The position numbers and the translations under genes are program-made. The notes under the pieces are model-generated. The model did not search any database. It was given only the letters and a program-made list of their open reading frames with translations, and was not told where the DNA came from. Shown one piece after another: positions 45,464 to 56,505 of a stretch of 64,000 bases of DNA. Source of the DNA: Actinomyces oris (lineage in GTDB: Bacteria > Actinomycetota > Actinomycetes > Actinomycetales > Actinomycetaceae); NCBI RefSeq assembly GCF_006546825.1, contig NZ_VICC01000003.1, forward strand, positions 28,138 through 92,137, given 5' to 3'. How positions within the stretch are numbered: the stretch's first letter is position 1; each line of letters begins with the position of its first letter.

Positions 45464-48334
45464 TCAGTCCAGGTTGCGGTGACGGCGCCTCCTTAGGAAT
45501 CCGGTGGAGATCGCGACAGCGGAGACGACCGCGCCCGCGATCAGGAAGATGTGCGCACCGCGTCCACCCGTCAAAGGCAGGCGGGGGGTGGCCGCCTTCT
45601 CGTTGGTGAAGGCCTTCGAGAAGGAGTACTGGAGGGCATTGGGTTTGATGGCGAAGCTGCGGCTCGTCGTGTCCAGCCGGTAGCCCGCGGGAGCCCGCTT
45701 CTCCACCAGGGAGTAGGAACGCGTGTCCCAGGGCAGACCGGTCACGGTGAAGGAACCGGCGGCGGGGTCCGTGTCGGCGTAGGGGCCGCCCGGGCACCGT
45801 CCTCTGCCACCGGTGATGACACAGTCGGTGACGGTGGTCCCGGCCGGGACTCCGGGGCCGCTGAGCGTCCACTCCGAGCCGCCAAGGGCGTGCCCGCTCG
45901 TGTCCTGCTTCTTCCAGGACACCGATCCGGTCAGACGCTGATTGGTCACGGCGCCCTTGGCGACGCCCGTGGTGTCCTTCAAGCCGGCTTTGAGGTTGGC
46001 GCCGGAGACGTCGTCGAAGGCCAGAGTCTTCTCCAGACGCTGGTAGCCGCTGGGAGCGGTCTTCTCGGTGACGGAGTAGCTCCCCCACGGCAGCCCGGTG
46101 ACGTCGAAGACGCCGGGAGCCGGGTTGGTGTCCTTGTAGGCGCCGGTGCGGCAGCCGGCCGCCTGGCAGTCCTCGACGACGGTGCCGGCGGGGACGCCGG
46201 GACCGGTGAGCGCCCACGTGGTGCCGCCCAAGGGCGTCTTGCCGTCCTGATCGACCTTGGTCCAGGACAGCGCCCCGGGCTTGGTCGTGTTGGTGACCGA
46301 GCAGGTGATGCGATCGGTTCCCCTCACCCGGATAGTGGATCCGGACAGGCTCGAGCCGCCCCAGTTACCGACCGTGCCGGGGGTTTGAGAACAGCGCCAT
46401 GCGCTCGCCTCGTACCCTGACGCCTGGAGATTCGTGGAGGACTCGCTGAGCCCGTACTGTCCTGGACGCGTGACCTTGATCCCGGTGTCGACGGTGCCGG
46501 TCACCTGCAGGGATGCGGCACCGCCGTTGCCCTGCTGGGCCTTGAGGGTCCACTGGTCGGCCCCGAGGGCCTTGACCTGCCCGGTGTAGGGGGCCTGGAC
46601 GTTCTTGACGAGCTGGATGGTGGGGACGCGCACCGCGATCCGGTAGTCCTCCACCTCGCCGCCCATCGTGCTCCCGGTGGGCTTGAGGTTCACTCCTGCC
46701 TCAGCTGTCCTCACCCGTAGGTAGGTGTGGGGCTGGGATCCGGCCTCCCCGTCGATGCTGCGTACGACGTCCTCGGGCACGGTCCATCTCAACGTGGCAT
46801 TCGACCTGCCGTCACACGTCACCTGGGCGCTCTTCTCAGCGGGATCGAACACACCGTTGTGGTTCCAGTCGATCCAGCCGGCGACTGCTCCCCCTCCGTT
46901 GCAACGGGCGTTGAGGGTGACGTTCTGGCCCGGAGCGGTTTCGATGCCTGCGGCGGGGATGGTGACACCGTCCTCGTCGTTGCCGTACCAGCCGTCGTTG
47001 TCATCGCCGTCGGCCCCGTCGCTGAAATGCTGCTGGGACTCGGCGTCGATCGAGGAGCCCAGGTAGGGTCCGGAGGCGTACATGTGGGTGGTGTTGATGA
47101 GACGGCCGCCGAAGAGGTCGTAGCCGTTGCGGGTCGTGACCTCACCGCCGTCCCACTTGGGCTGCAGGAGAGCAGAGGCGCTGCCGTAGGAAGCGGGGGC
47201 ATCCCCGAAGTCGGTGGCCAGGACCAGCCCCAGGGCGACGGCGGAGTAGCCGGATCCTTGCATGGTGATGGTGGCGCTAGTCGCCCCTTCCATGAACATG
47301 GACACTGCGGGCCCGCCGATGCCGTTGGGCTTGGAGTAGCCTCCGCCGTTCTGGTAGACGCACTCCTGCGCCGTGTTGTCCAACCGCAGGGTGCGGTTCC
47401 CGTTGGACAGGGTCGCGCGGGTAGTGACCGGCCGCCCGGTGCCTCCTCTCGTGTCGGTGCAGTTGTTGGAGCGCCCGCCGTCGAGGAGGCGCCAGGTGAC
47501 TCGCTGGTTGTTGGGGACCTGGGCCTGGATCCACTCGCCGTCGAAGGGCTCATTGGTGCTCCCGGGGTTGGAGGCCTCGGCGTCGGCGAAGACCAGGCCG
47601 TTGAGGCCCACCGGCGTGGAGCTGCCGTCGGGGGCCTGGAGGTTCGCCGAGCAGGAGACGTCGAAGCTGATGCGCGAGTATCCGCCCGTGGGGGTGCGGT
47701 CCGCCCGGCGGTCGTTCTTGTCCTTGCCGTCCCAGGTCTTGTCCCCGTTGTAGGCGTAGCCGTTGGCCAGCCCAATGACCATCTGGTTGTGGTTGACGTA
47801 GTCCTTCGGGTACGTCAGACCACTGTGCCACTCCGAGCTGCCGTCGCTCCACCCCCCGGCGCCCCCGATGTTGTAGAGGTTGTCGAGGATGTCGCCGGCC
47901 CAGGTACCGGGAATGGTGGCGACCAGCGGGCCACGAGCAAGATCGTCAGGAAACCCCTTCTGATGGCCAAGGTGCTTGAGATTGGACAGGTTGCAGGTGG
48001 TGACTAGATAGCCGGCCTCCCCCATGTCGCGGTAGTTGGTGAAGGTCTTGCGCTGCCCGTAGTCGAGCACGGGGACATTCGGCTTGGTTTGGCCGGCGAA
48101 GTTGCTGTCATAGTCCGCCCACTGGAGCCACTGGATAGTGTCCCGGTACCAGCTGGTACCGCCCTGGGCGAAGACCGCCGGAAGCGCATCGGCTGGAAGC
48201 CCCCTCGGGGCCGCCCCGGCAGAAGGCTGCTCAGTGCCCACGAGCGCCGCTGCGACGCAGGTGAGTGCCGCAGCGCCGGCGACGAGCTTACGCAGGCGAG
48301 GCAGGATGGCACGACGACGCAGCAAAGGAAACAC
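45464..48334 (-). CDS. LPXTG fimbrial tip adhesin with GEVED and SpaA/CnaB-like domains
   Basis: The 956-aa surface protein has a signal peptide (1-40) and a large N-terminal adhesive region (about 50-375) of the fibrillar-adhesin type. It is followed by a GEVED-type module (about 480-567, AGWIDWNHNGVFD to GGEVEDYRI) and two CnaB/SpaA domains with TEKTAPSGY and VEKRAPAGY E-boxes. LPLTG (about 919-923) and a membrane anchor with RRRRHR end it. Its place ahead of the shaft and sortase, and its size, fit the tip adhesin of Actinomyces fimbriae. The start is GTG 48334. A TTG three codons later has better ribosome-site spacing. Confidence 0.9.
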   Translation of the reverse strand: MFPLLRRRAILPRLRKLVAGAAALTCVAAALVGTEQPSAGAAPRGLPADALPAVFAQGGTSWYRDTIQWLQWADYDSNFAGQTKPNVPVLDYGQRKTFTNYRDMGEAGYLVTTCNLSNLKHLGHQKGFPDDLARGPLVATIPGTWAGDILDNLYNIGGAGGWSDGSSEWHSGLTYPKDYVNHNQMVIGLANGYAYNGDKTWDGKDKNDRRADRTPTGGYSRISFDVSCSANLQAPDGSSTPVGLNGLVFADAEASNPGSTNEPFDGEWIQAQVPNNQRVTWRLLDGGRSNNCTDTRGGTGRPVTTRATLSNGNRTLRLDNTAQECVYQNGGGYSKPNGIGGPAVSMFMEGATSATITMQGSGYSAVALGLVLATDFGDAPASYGSASALLQPKWDGGEVTTRNGYDLFGGRLINTTHMYASGPYLGSSIDAESQQHFSDGADGDDNDGWYGNDEDGVTIPAAGIETAPGQNVTLNARCNGGGAVAGWIDWNHNGVFDPAEKSAQVTCDGRSNATLRWTVPEDVVRSIDGEAGSQPHTYLRVRTAEAGVNLKPTGSTMGGEVEDYRIAVRVPTIQLVKNVQAPYTGQVKALGADQWTLKAQQGNGGAASLQVTGTVDTGIKVTRPGQYGLSESSTNLQASGYEASAWRCSQTPGTVGNWGGSSLSGSTIRVRGTDRITCSVTNTTKPGALSWTKVDQDGKTPLGGTTWALTGPGVPAGTVVEDCQAAGCRTGAYKDTNPAPGVFDVTGLPWGSYSVTEKTAPSGYQRLEKTLAFDDVSGANLKAGLKDTTGVAKGAVTNQRLTGSVSWKKQDTSGHALGGSEWTLSGPGVPAGTTVTDCVITGGRGRCPGGPYADTDPAAGSFTVTGLPWDTRSYSLVEKRAPAGYRLDTTSRSFAIKPNALQYSFSKAFTNEKAATPRLPLTGGRGAHIFLIAGAVVSAVAISTGFLRRRRHRNLD

Positions 48335-48467
48335 TCCACTTCATGAGAACTCAACGGCACTGGGCTCGCCCGCAAATGGGCGTCGACATCCAGGTGCCTG
48401 GTGACAGTGGATAACCTAGTTGACGAAATCGGGTAATACGGGATCGGTGATGGATCTGAAATCGTCC

Positions 48468-48476
48468 GTTATAGCA
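48468..48476 (-). promoter_or_regulatory. possible extended -10 of the fimbrial operon
   Basis: TGCTATAAC on the minus strand resembles an extended -10 (TGnTATAAT), 134 bases before the tip gene. No -35 was identified. Confidence 0.35.
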
Positions 48477-48586
48477 TTGCGACACCATTCATTACGCTGG
48501 CATCACAAAAACTAGAAAATAGTGTCATTCACATTTCTATTCATATTCGCGGTAGGCCGCGCCATTGCCCATGGTGGAACACAAAA

Positions 48587-48628
48587 AGACCTCCCCGGTC
48601 AGAGCGGCTGCTCTGACCGGGGAGGTCT
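48587..48628 (-). terminator. Rho-independent terminator of tuf
   Basis: A perfect 19-bp stem (48587-48605 with 48610-48628) with a 4-nt loop is followed on the minus strand by a T-run. It is the strongest intrinsic terminator in the window and isolates the str operon from the fimbrial operon. Confidence 0.93.
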
Positions 48629-48660
48629 GGTGCTACGCGGAGGCGCGGGGCGTCAGAGGG

Positions 48661-49851
48661 TCACTTGATGACCTTGGTGACGCGGCCGGAGCCGACGGTA
48701 CGGCCACCCTCACGGATGGCGAAACCGAGGCCCTCCTCCATGGCGATGGGCTGGATGAGCTCGACGGTCATCTCGGTGGTGTCGCCGGGCATGACCATCT
48801 CGGTGCCCTCGGGGAGGGTGATGACACCGGTGACGTCCGTGGTACGGAAGTAGAACTGCGGACGGTAGTTCGAGTAGAAGGGGTTGTGGCGGCCGCCCTC
48901 GTCCTTGGTGAGGATGTAGACGTGGCCCTCGAACTCGGTGTGCGGGGTGATGGAGCCGGGCTTGCAGACGACCTGGCCGCGCTCGACGTCCTCGCGACGG
49001 GTACCGCGCAGGAGCAGACCGCAGTTCTCGCCGGCCCAGGCCTCGTCCATCTGCTTGTGGAACATCTCGATACCGGTGACCGTGGTCTTCTGGGCCTCGC
49101 GGATACCGAGGATCTCGACCTCGGAGTTGATCGGGAGCTTGCCGCGCTCCACACGACCGGTGACGACGGTGCCGCGACCGGTGATGGTGAAGACGTCCTC
49201 GATGGGCATGAGGAAGGGCTTGTCCATGTCGCGCTCAGGGGTGGGGATGTACTCGTCCACCGCGTCCATGAGCTCCTTGATCTTGCCGGCCCACTCGGCG
49301 TCGCCCTCGAGGGCCTTGAGAGCGGAGACGCGGATGACGGGAGCCTCGTCGCCGTCGTAGTCCTGGGAGGACAGCAGCTCACGGACCTCCATCTCAACCA
49401 GGTCGAGGAGCTCCTCGTCGTCCACCATGTCGGACTTGTTGAGGGCCACGAGGAGGGCGGGGACGCCCACCTGGCGGGCGAGCAGGACGTGCTCGCGGGT
49501 CTGGGCCATCGGGCCGTCGGTGGCGGCGACCACGAGGATCGCGCCATCCATCTGGGCGGCACCGGTAATCATGTTCTTGATGTAGTCGGCGTGCCCGGGG
49601 GCGTCGACGTGCGCGTAGTGACGCTTGGCGGTCTCGTACTCGACGTGCGCGATGTTGATGGTGATACCGCGCTGACGCTCCTCAGGAGCCTTGTCGATCT
49701 CGTCGAAGGGGGTGAAGGGGTTCAGCTCGGGGTACTCGTCGTGCAGAACCTTGGAGATCGCAGCGGTCAGCGTCGTCTTACCGTGGTCGACGTGACCGAT
49801 CGTTCCGATGTTGACGTGCGGCTTGGTCCGCTCGAACTTGGCCTTGGCCAC
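48661..49851 (-). CDS. tuf: elongation factor Tu
   Basis: The 396-aa GTPase has P-loop GHVDHGKTT, switch [10 protein letters not shown] and NKSDMVDD. It delivers aminoacyl-tRNA to the ribosome. It is the last gene of the str operon, about 200 bp from fusA, with a hairpin in between. Confidence 0.98.
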   Translation of the reverse strand: MAKAKFERTKPHVNIGTIGHVDHGKTTLTAAISKVLHDEYPELNPFTPFDEIDKAPEERQRGITINIAHVEYETAKRHYAHVDAPGHADYIKNMITGAAQMDGAILVVAATDGPMAQTREHVLLARQVGVPALLVALNKSDMVDDEELLDLVEMEVRELLSSQDYDGDEAPVIRVSALKALEGDAEWAGKIKELMDAVDEYIPTPERDMDKPFLMPIEDVFTITGRGTVVTGRVERGKLPINSEVEILGIREAQKTTVTGIEMFHKQMDEAWAGENCGLLLRGTRREDVERGQVVCKPGSITPHTEFEGHVYILTKDEGGRHNPFYSNYRPQFYFRTTDVTGVITLPEGTEMVMPGDTTEMTVELIQPIAMEEGLGFAIREGGRTVGSGRVTKVIK

Positions 49852-50000
49852 TGGTGTCCTCCTGGGACTCGGGTAGTTCTCTTCGTCGGGATTCGACTAG
49901 CACACATGCTAGCCGCCCGGGCGTCGAGAGTCTCTACTGGTGGATGTTGGAAATCTTACTGAACTGGGTCCCGGTCGGCACCCGAGGGGCGCCGCCGGGC

Positions 50001-50040
50001 CGGGGTCCGCCACGGTTGCGTGCAGCCGGCACGGACCCCG
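50001..50040 (-). terminator. hairpin between fusA and tuf
   Basis: A perfect 9-bp stem (50001-50009 with 50032-50040) starts 11 bases after the fusA stop. It may be a partial terminator or a processing site. Confidence 0.45.
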
Positions 50041-50051
50041 GAGGCAGGGCG

Positions 50052-52193
<2,142 letters not shown>

Positions 52194-52238
52194 TGGTGGT
52201 GTCCTTCGTTCGTGTGGGGTTCGGAGCTGATTCCGGCA

Positions 52239-52709
52239 CTACCAGCGGTAGTGGGCGAAGGCCTTGTTGGACTCGGCCATGCGGTGCATGTCCTCGCGGC
52301 GCTTGACCGCGGCGCCCAGGCCGTTGGAGGCGTCGAGAATCTCGTTCATGAGACGCTCAGTCATGGTGTTCTCGCGACGCTGGCGGGAGAAGTCCACGAG
52401 CCAGCGCAGCGCCAGGGTGGTGGCGCGGCCGGGGCGAACCTCGACGGGCACCTGGTAGGTGGCACCACCGACGCGACGGGAGCGGACCTCCAGGGCGGGG
52501 CGGATGTTGTCCAGAGCGCGCTTGAGGACCGAGACCGGGTCCTGGTCCGTCTTGGAGCGCACGCCCTCCAGGGCGCCGTAGACGATCCGCTCGGCGGTGG
52601 ACTTCTTGCCGTCCAGCAGGACGCGGTTGACGAGCTGGGTGACGACCGGCGAGCCGTAGACGGGGTCGACGACGAGCGGGCGCTTGGGTGCGGGACCCTT
52701 ACGAGGCAT
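52239..52709 (-). CDS. rpsG: 30S ribosomal protein S7
   Basis: The 156-aa S7 has [25 protein letters not shown] start and [14 protein letters not shown], both typical. It nucleates the 30S head and, in some bacteria, autoregulates the operon. The start overlaps the rpsL stop by one base. Confidence 0.97.
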   Translation of the reverse strand: MPRKGPAPKRPLVVDPVYGSPVVTQLVNRVLLDGKKSTAERIVYGALEGVRSKTDQDPVSVLKRALDNIRPALEVRSRRVGGATYQVPVEVRPGRATTLALRWLVDFSRQRRENTMTERLMNEILDASNGLGAAVKRREDMHRMAESNKAFAHYRW

Positions 52710-53083
52710 TACTTCTTCTCCTTCTTGGCGCCGTACTTGGAACGTGCCTGCTGGCGGCCCTTGACACCCTGGGTGTCGAGGGCACCGCGCACGATGTGGT
52801 AGCGGACACCGGGAAGGTCCTTCACACGACCACCGCGCACGAGCACGATGGAGTGCTCCTGGAGGTTGTGGCCCTCACCGGGGATGTAGGCCGTGACCTC
52901 GATACCGGTGGACAGGCGCACACGGGCGACCTTACGAAGGGCGGAGTTCGGCTTCTTAGGGGTCGTGGTGTACACACGGGTGCACACGCCACGGCGCTGC
53001 GGACTGGCCTTGAGCGCCGGCGTCTTGGACGCGGAGCGCTTCGTCGAGCGGCCCTTGCGGACCAGCTGCTGAATGGTAGGCAC
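52709..53083 (-). CDS. rpsL: 30S ribosomal protein S12
   Basis: The 124-aa S12 has [28 protein letters not shown] and [17 protein letters not shown]. The two lysines altered in classical streptomycin-resistant mutants (TPKKPN, RVKDLP) are unchanged. It leads the str operon. Confidence 0.98.
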   Translation of the reverse strand: MPTIQQLVRKGRSTKRSASKTPALKASPQRRGVCTRVYTTTPKKPNSALRKVARVRLSTGIEVTAYIPGEGHNLQEHSIVLVRGGRVKDLPGVRYHIVRGALDTQGVKGRQQARSKYGAKKEKK

Positions 53084-53537
53084 TACTGATTCTCCATGGG
53101 GACGTGAGTCTGTATCTGGCTGCTGCCTGCGTGCCGGGCCGCTCCCCCATTGGTGGCTCGACGGCGCACGTCACCGCGGAGAGGGCCGGCCCGCCGGGAT
53201 CGGGGCGAACCCGATGACGACGTCCGGAGCCCCGCAGTCAGGGGCCCGTCGGTTCCCGCCGCGGCAGACCCGCGTCACGATGTCGCACTTGAGCCGAGCA
53301 GACCTGAGGCCTGGACGAAGCCGACGTCGCTGGGAACGGAATGGAGATGCGGTGACCCGTCTGCGGGCACCGTCGGCCAGTCTACCCGTTCGCCGCATCA
53401 GGGCGCCAGGGCAGAGGGAGAGGTGAGGGCGTGGTGCTGGACACGCCGAATTCGAACCGTACCGCTGACCTCACCCCACGACGATGGGGCGAACGCCCCT
53501 GACGTTACTCAAGTCGCCCCTCTTACCATCACTAAGC
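53084..53537. other. 454-bp divergent gap between rpsL and the Tad locus
   Basis: No gene was found. It must hold the str-operon promoter and the start of the Tad transcription unit. A minus-strand TAGACT is at 53384-53379. Confidence 0.6.
53379..53384 (-). promoter_or_regulatory. possible -10 element of the str operon
   Basis: TAGACT on the minus strand fits the actinobacterial -10. Six bases upstream is TGATGCGGCG (53400-53391), shared with the rplN promoter region. The leader would be nearly 300 nt. Confidence 0.4.
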
Positions 53538-53984
53538 ATGAGCACGACGACCCCCACCTGGTCAACCGTTCCGGTAGGCGCCCTCCCCCGCCTCACCGTG
53601 GATGGGCAGGACACCGGACTGGCGCTGTGGACCGCACGCACCCGGCGCGAGCGCAACATCGGCCTACTGGGCACCGACTCGATCGACGGGGCCCTGTGGA
53701 TCACTCGTTGCAACTGGGTGCACTGCTTCCGCATGCGCCACACGATCGACGTCGTCTATGTGGGGCGCCGAGGGAAGGTCGTCGCAGTGACGACGATGCC
53801 GCCCAACCGGATGGGAATGCCCCGGCCGCTCGCGACGGCCGTCGTCGAGATGCGGCAGGGAGACGCCTCTCGCCTGGGAATCCGCAGGGGCAGCATCCTG
53901 GCGGCAGCTCCTACCGAGCCGCCCCCACGGTCCGATCCCGCTTCAGCGGGCGTCCAGAACAACGTGCTCGGCTCAGCTCACTGA
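53538..53984 (+). CDS. DUF192 family protein at the start of the Tad locus
   Basis: The 148-aa protein has the DUF192 pattern: RRERNIGLLG, then WVHCFRMRHTIDVVYVGRRG and VVEMRQGDASRLGIRRG. The family is small and often exported, but here no signal peptide is evident. ATG 53538 gives the compact family N-terminus. Eleven bases separate it from the prepilin peptidase gene, suggesting a shared transcript and a role in pilus biogenesis that is not defined. Confidence 0.8.
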   Translation: MSTTTPTWSTVPVGALPRLTVDGQDTGLALWTARTRRERNIGLLGTDSIDGALWITRCNWVHCFRMRHTIDVVYVGRRGKVVAVTTMPPNRMGMPRPLATAVVEMRQGDASRLGIRRGSILAAAPTEPPPRSDPASAGVQNNVLGSAH

Positions 53985-53995
53985 AAGGTCCCCAT

Positions 53996-54805
53996 ATGTC
54001 TCCCCAACCTTGGCTGCTCGGCTCCGTGGCGCTCGTCTCCGTCGCGGTTATCGCCGGCCCCGTCTCGGCATGGACGAGGCGCTACGTGCACGAGCCCCTC
54101 AACGACGAGGACAAGTCTGACGCCGGCGCGCGCTCCGCAGCGGTCACCTCAGAAGACGCCGCGGATGGCGCCACAGCCAGCACAGGGAGCACCACCGAGC
54201 CACTCTCAGAAGCCTCAGAGCCTCCCGCCTCGCTTGAGTATCCAACACTCAAGCATCCCGGCCTCCTCGGCACGGCGCCACAAGGACTACTGGCTCTGGC
54301 TCTATGCCTCTTGTGCGCCTGGTGGGGCAGCCGGATAGGCACCACCGCCGCGACGCTCACCGCCATCCCTGTGTACGCGCTGCTCGGATGCGCCGGAAGC
54401 GTCGACGCCGTGGCGCACCTGCTCCCCAACCGCCTGCTGGGCGCCACGACCGCCTGGCTGACCGCATGCGGAGTGGTCGCCGTCGTCCTGGATCCCGACA
54501 GGGCGCGTACCGCCCTCACCGCAGCACTGTGCGCACTGGCAGTGGGAAGCGTCAGCCTGGCCCTGGCGTATCTCCGCACCGGCCTGGGACTGGGAGACGT
54601 CAAGCTCGGTGCGGTGATCGGTCTATGGCTGGGGTGGCTCGACCCCTGGATGCTCGTCTTCGGACTGTGCATCGGAGTTTTCCTGGGCGGAATCGCAGCA
54701 TTGTTCCTGCTCATCACCCGCCGGGCCTCTCGCAAGGACCCCATGGCTTACGGCCCGTACCTCATCGCAGGAGCCCTGCTCACCTGGCCGCTGGCGATCG
54801 TTTGA
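53996..54805 (+). CDS. A24-family prepilin peptidase (TadV/CpaA-like)
   Basis: The 269-aa membrane protease has an N-terminal helix, an acidic Ser/Thr loop (about 35-75), then six or seven hydrophobic segments. The two active Asp are in SVDAVAHLLPN and in GLGLGDVKL (GxGD motif). It cuts prepilins after Gly in G|xxxxE. In this locus that includes Flp, TadE and possibly the CpaE-TadE fusion. ATG 53996 follows GAAAGG. Confidence 0.9.
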   Translation: MSPQPWLLGSVALVSVAVIAGPVSAWTRRYVHEPLNDEDKSDAGARSAAVTSEDAADGATASTGSTTEPLSEASEPPASLEYPTLKHPGLLGTAPQGLLALALCLLCAWWGSRIGTTAATLTAIPVYALLGCAGSVDAVAHLLPNRLLGATTAWLTACGVVAVVLDPDRARTALTAALCALAVGSVSLALAYLRTGLGLGDVKLGAVIGLWLGWLDPWMLVFGLCIGVFLGGIAALFLLITRRASRKDPMAYGPYLIAGALLTWPLAIV

Positions 54806-54881
54806 CACAGGGAGAGGCATCACACCCATGGTGAGAACTCCACAAAGCCGCCCGCGCCTCCTCGTGGTACGGTCATAACGC

Positions 54882-54919
54882 GTTACCGCTTTGTAACCTT
54901 TTGGTGTGGCAAAACCACA
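54882..54919. promoter_or_regulatory. paired short palindromes upstream of the zinc-ribbon gene
   Basis: GTTAC-N6-GTAAC (54882-54897) and TGTGG-N5-CCACA (54905-54919) lie in an AT-rich patch about 85-120 bases before the next start. They could be regulator-binding sites or part of a promoter. Confidence 0.35.
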
Positions 54920-55003
54920 ATTTAGAACACCGCCACCCTTTGCCCGACCGTCCCATCCCGTCGACTCCGCCCCTCGCAGAGTCAAGACAACGGAAGGCCT
55001 CTC

Positions 55004-55789
55004 ATGCTTGTGCTCACCGGCTCCCGGTCCCACCCGGACGCGACCAAGGACTGGGATATGGGCCAAGCCGCCGCACTCCTGCAGCAGCTGGGCCATGGCC
55101 CCGCCCTGCTGCTGTGCCGCACCGGGGAGGATGAGCACGCAGCTCGCACCGTTCGGGGGATCCTCAAGCGCAAGGACCTCGGCATCCTGGCAGTGAATGA
55201 GCCGGAGACCCGCTTCCGCGCCCTGGGCTACTGCCTTCTACAGCTTCACTCTCGGGTCTACGGTCAGGCACAGATCGTGGTCAACGCGCTGCGGCCGGCA
55301 CTGTGCACCAGAGTGGCCCTCAGCTCAGTCAGCAAGCTCACCAACCCTTCACCGACGATCGGGCAGCACCTGCAGTCAATGGTTCCCGGCTCTCGTTTCA
55401 CCTTGGACCTGGGTGAGACACAAGGCCGTGTCACCAAGGTCAAGAATGTGGTCTGGGACAAACCGCCTCAGGGAAGTCTGGCGATCTGGGCAGCCGACGA
55501 CGAGCAGAACCGCGTCACGGGCGCCCTGGCCTCCCTGGGGCTTCACCGGGAACCCCTACTCCCTATGTCCCACACCTGGCCGGCCAAGTCATGGGCGGAG
55601 ATGACCATGCTCATCACCGACCCCGGCCCGCTCGTCTCTCAGGCGCTGGCACCCCTCGCCCAGACCTACTGCCCCTATTGCGGTCAGATGGCCGTCCCAC
55701 AGGGCTGCCTCCTGTGCGGCACCTGGCCCAACGTGCCTGTGCAGCCGCCCCGCACTTCCGCCCCCCACCCAGTCAAGGAGTCCAGATGA
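55004..55789 (+). CDS. Tad-locus protein of unknown function with C-terminal zinc ribbon
   Basis: The 261-aa protein has no recognised domain over its first 220 residues, which appear as a soluble alpha/beta fold. The C-terminus has CPYCGQMAVPQGCLLC, a four-Cys zinc ribbon. It overlaps cpaB by four bases (ATGA), so it is made with the pilus machinery. An upstream AT-rich patch suggests a separate promoter. It could be an adaptor or regulator for assembly, but there is no direct evidence. Confidence 0.7.
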   Translation: MLVLTGSRSHPDATKDWDMGQAAALLQQLGHGPALLLCRTGEDEHAARTVRGILKRKDLGILAVNEPETRFRALGYCLLQLHSRVYGQAQIVVNALRPALCTRVALSSVSKLTNPSPTIGQHLQSMVPGSRFTLDLGETQGRVTKVKNVVWDKPPQGSLAIWAADDEQNRVTGALASLGLHREPLLPMSHTWPAKSWAEMTMLITDPGPLVSQALAPLAQTYCPYCGQMAVPQGCLLCGTWPNVPVQPPRTSAPHPVKESR

Positions 55790-56505
55790 ATCCGCGTCAA
55801 CGGCGAGGCGTCCTGCTCATCCTCGTCACGGTCCTCGGAGCAGTGGTCACCTTCGTAGCCATGTTCAGCTACGTCCAGTCGATCTCCTCTCAGGTCGGCC
55901 CGATGACGACCGTTCTCAAGCTGTCGCAGCAGGTGACCGAGCTCAAGGAGATCACTGCCGCTGACGTGGTCACCGAGCAGGTCCCCAAACGATGGGTTCC
56001 CGAAGACGCCATCCATGACGTCAATGACCTCAAGGGCAAGGTGGCAGCAGCCACCTTGAACAAGGGCGCGGTGCTGCAGACCAGCATGCTTCAGGATCCT
56101 CCGCAGCTGACGGAGGGATACCGCGAGGTGTCGATCATGATCGACGCCGAGACCGGCGTCGCCGGCAAGGTCACTCCGGGCTCCCGCGTCGACATCGTCT
56201 CCACGGTGGAGGACCCCAACACCAAGGCGCAGAAGTCGGAGATCATCATTCAGAACGCACTCATCACCGAGGTCGGTGTGGCCACGAAGGTTCAGGACAA
56301 GGACGAGAACGGGAACTTCTCCGAGGAGAAGGACAGTGTCCCGGTGACCTTCTCGCTGACGCCTGAGCAGTCCCTCAAGCTCGCCTACGCCGAGAGCTTC
56401 TCGAAGAAGGTCCGTCTCCTGCTGCGCCGCGACGGTGACCAGGGCACCGCCCAGACCCCGGAGTACTCCGCCAATCCCGGAACCCCTGCTCAAGGAGCGA
56501 ACTGA
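55786..56505 (+). CDS. cpaB: CpaB/RcpC-family pilus assembly protein
   Basis: The 239-aa protein has one N-terminal membrane helix (about 8-28), then an SAF domain (about 45-105) and the CpaB domain with VSIMIDAETGVAGKVTPGSRVDIV. It is an extracytoplasmic Tad component. ATG 55786 overlaps the previous stop, and its own stop overlaps the next start (TGATG). Confidence 0.92.
   Translation: MNPRQRRGVLLILVTVLGAVVTFVAMFSYVQSISSQVGPMTTVLKLSQQVTELKEITAADVVTEQVPKRWVPEDAIHDVNDLKGKVAAATLNKGAVLQTSMLQDPPQLTEGYREVSIMIDAETGVAGKVTPGSRVDIVSTVEDPNTKAQKSEIIIQNALITEVGVATKVQDKDENGNFSEEKDSVPVTFSLTPEQSLKLAYAESFSKKVRLLLRRDGDQGTAQTPEYSANPGTPAQGAN

Larger units (their letters stand above)
48335..48660. other. 326-bp gap between tuf and the tip adhesin gene
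   Basis: The gap is AT-rich compared with the genome (about 48400-48560). It holds the tuf terminator and a possible promoter for the fimbrial operon. No gene was found. Confidence 0.6.

Noticed and set aside
53150..53995. N-terminal extension of the prepilin peptidase by about 280 codons
   Set aside because: It would overlap the DUF192 gene in another frame and is Arg/Pro/Gly-rich; the peptidase has a good ATG and ribosome site at 53996.
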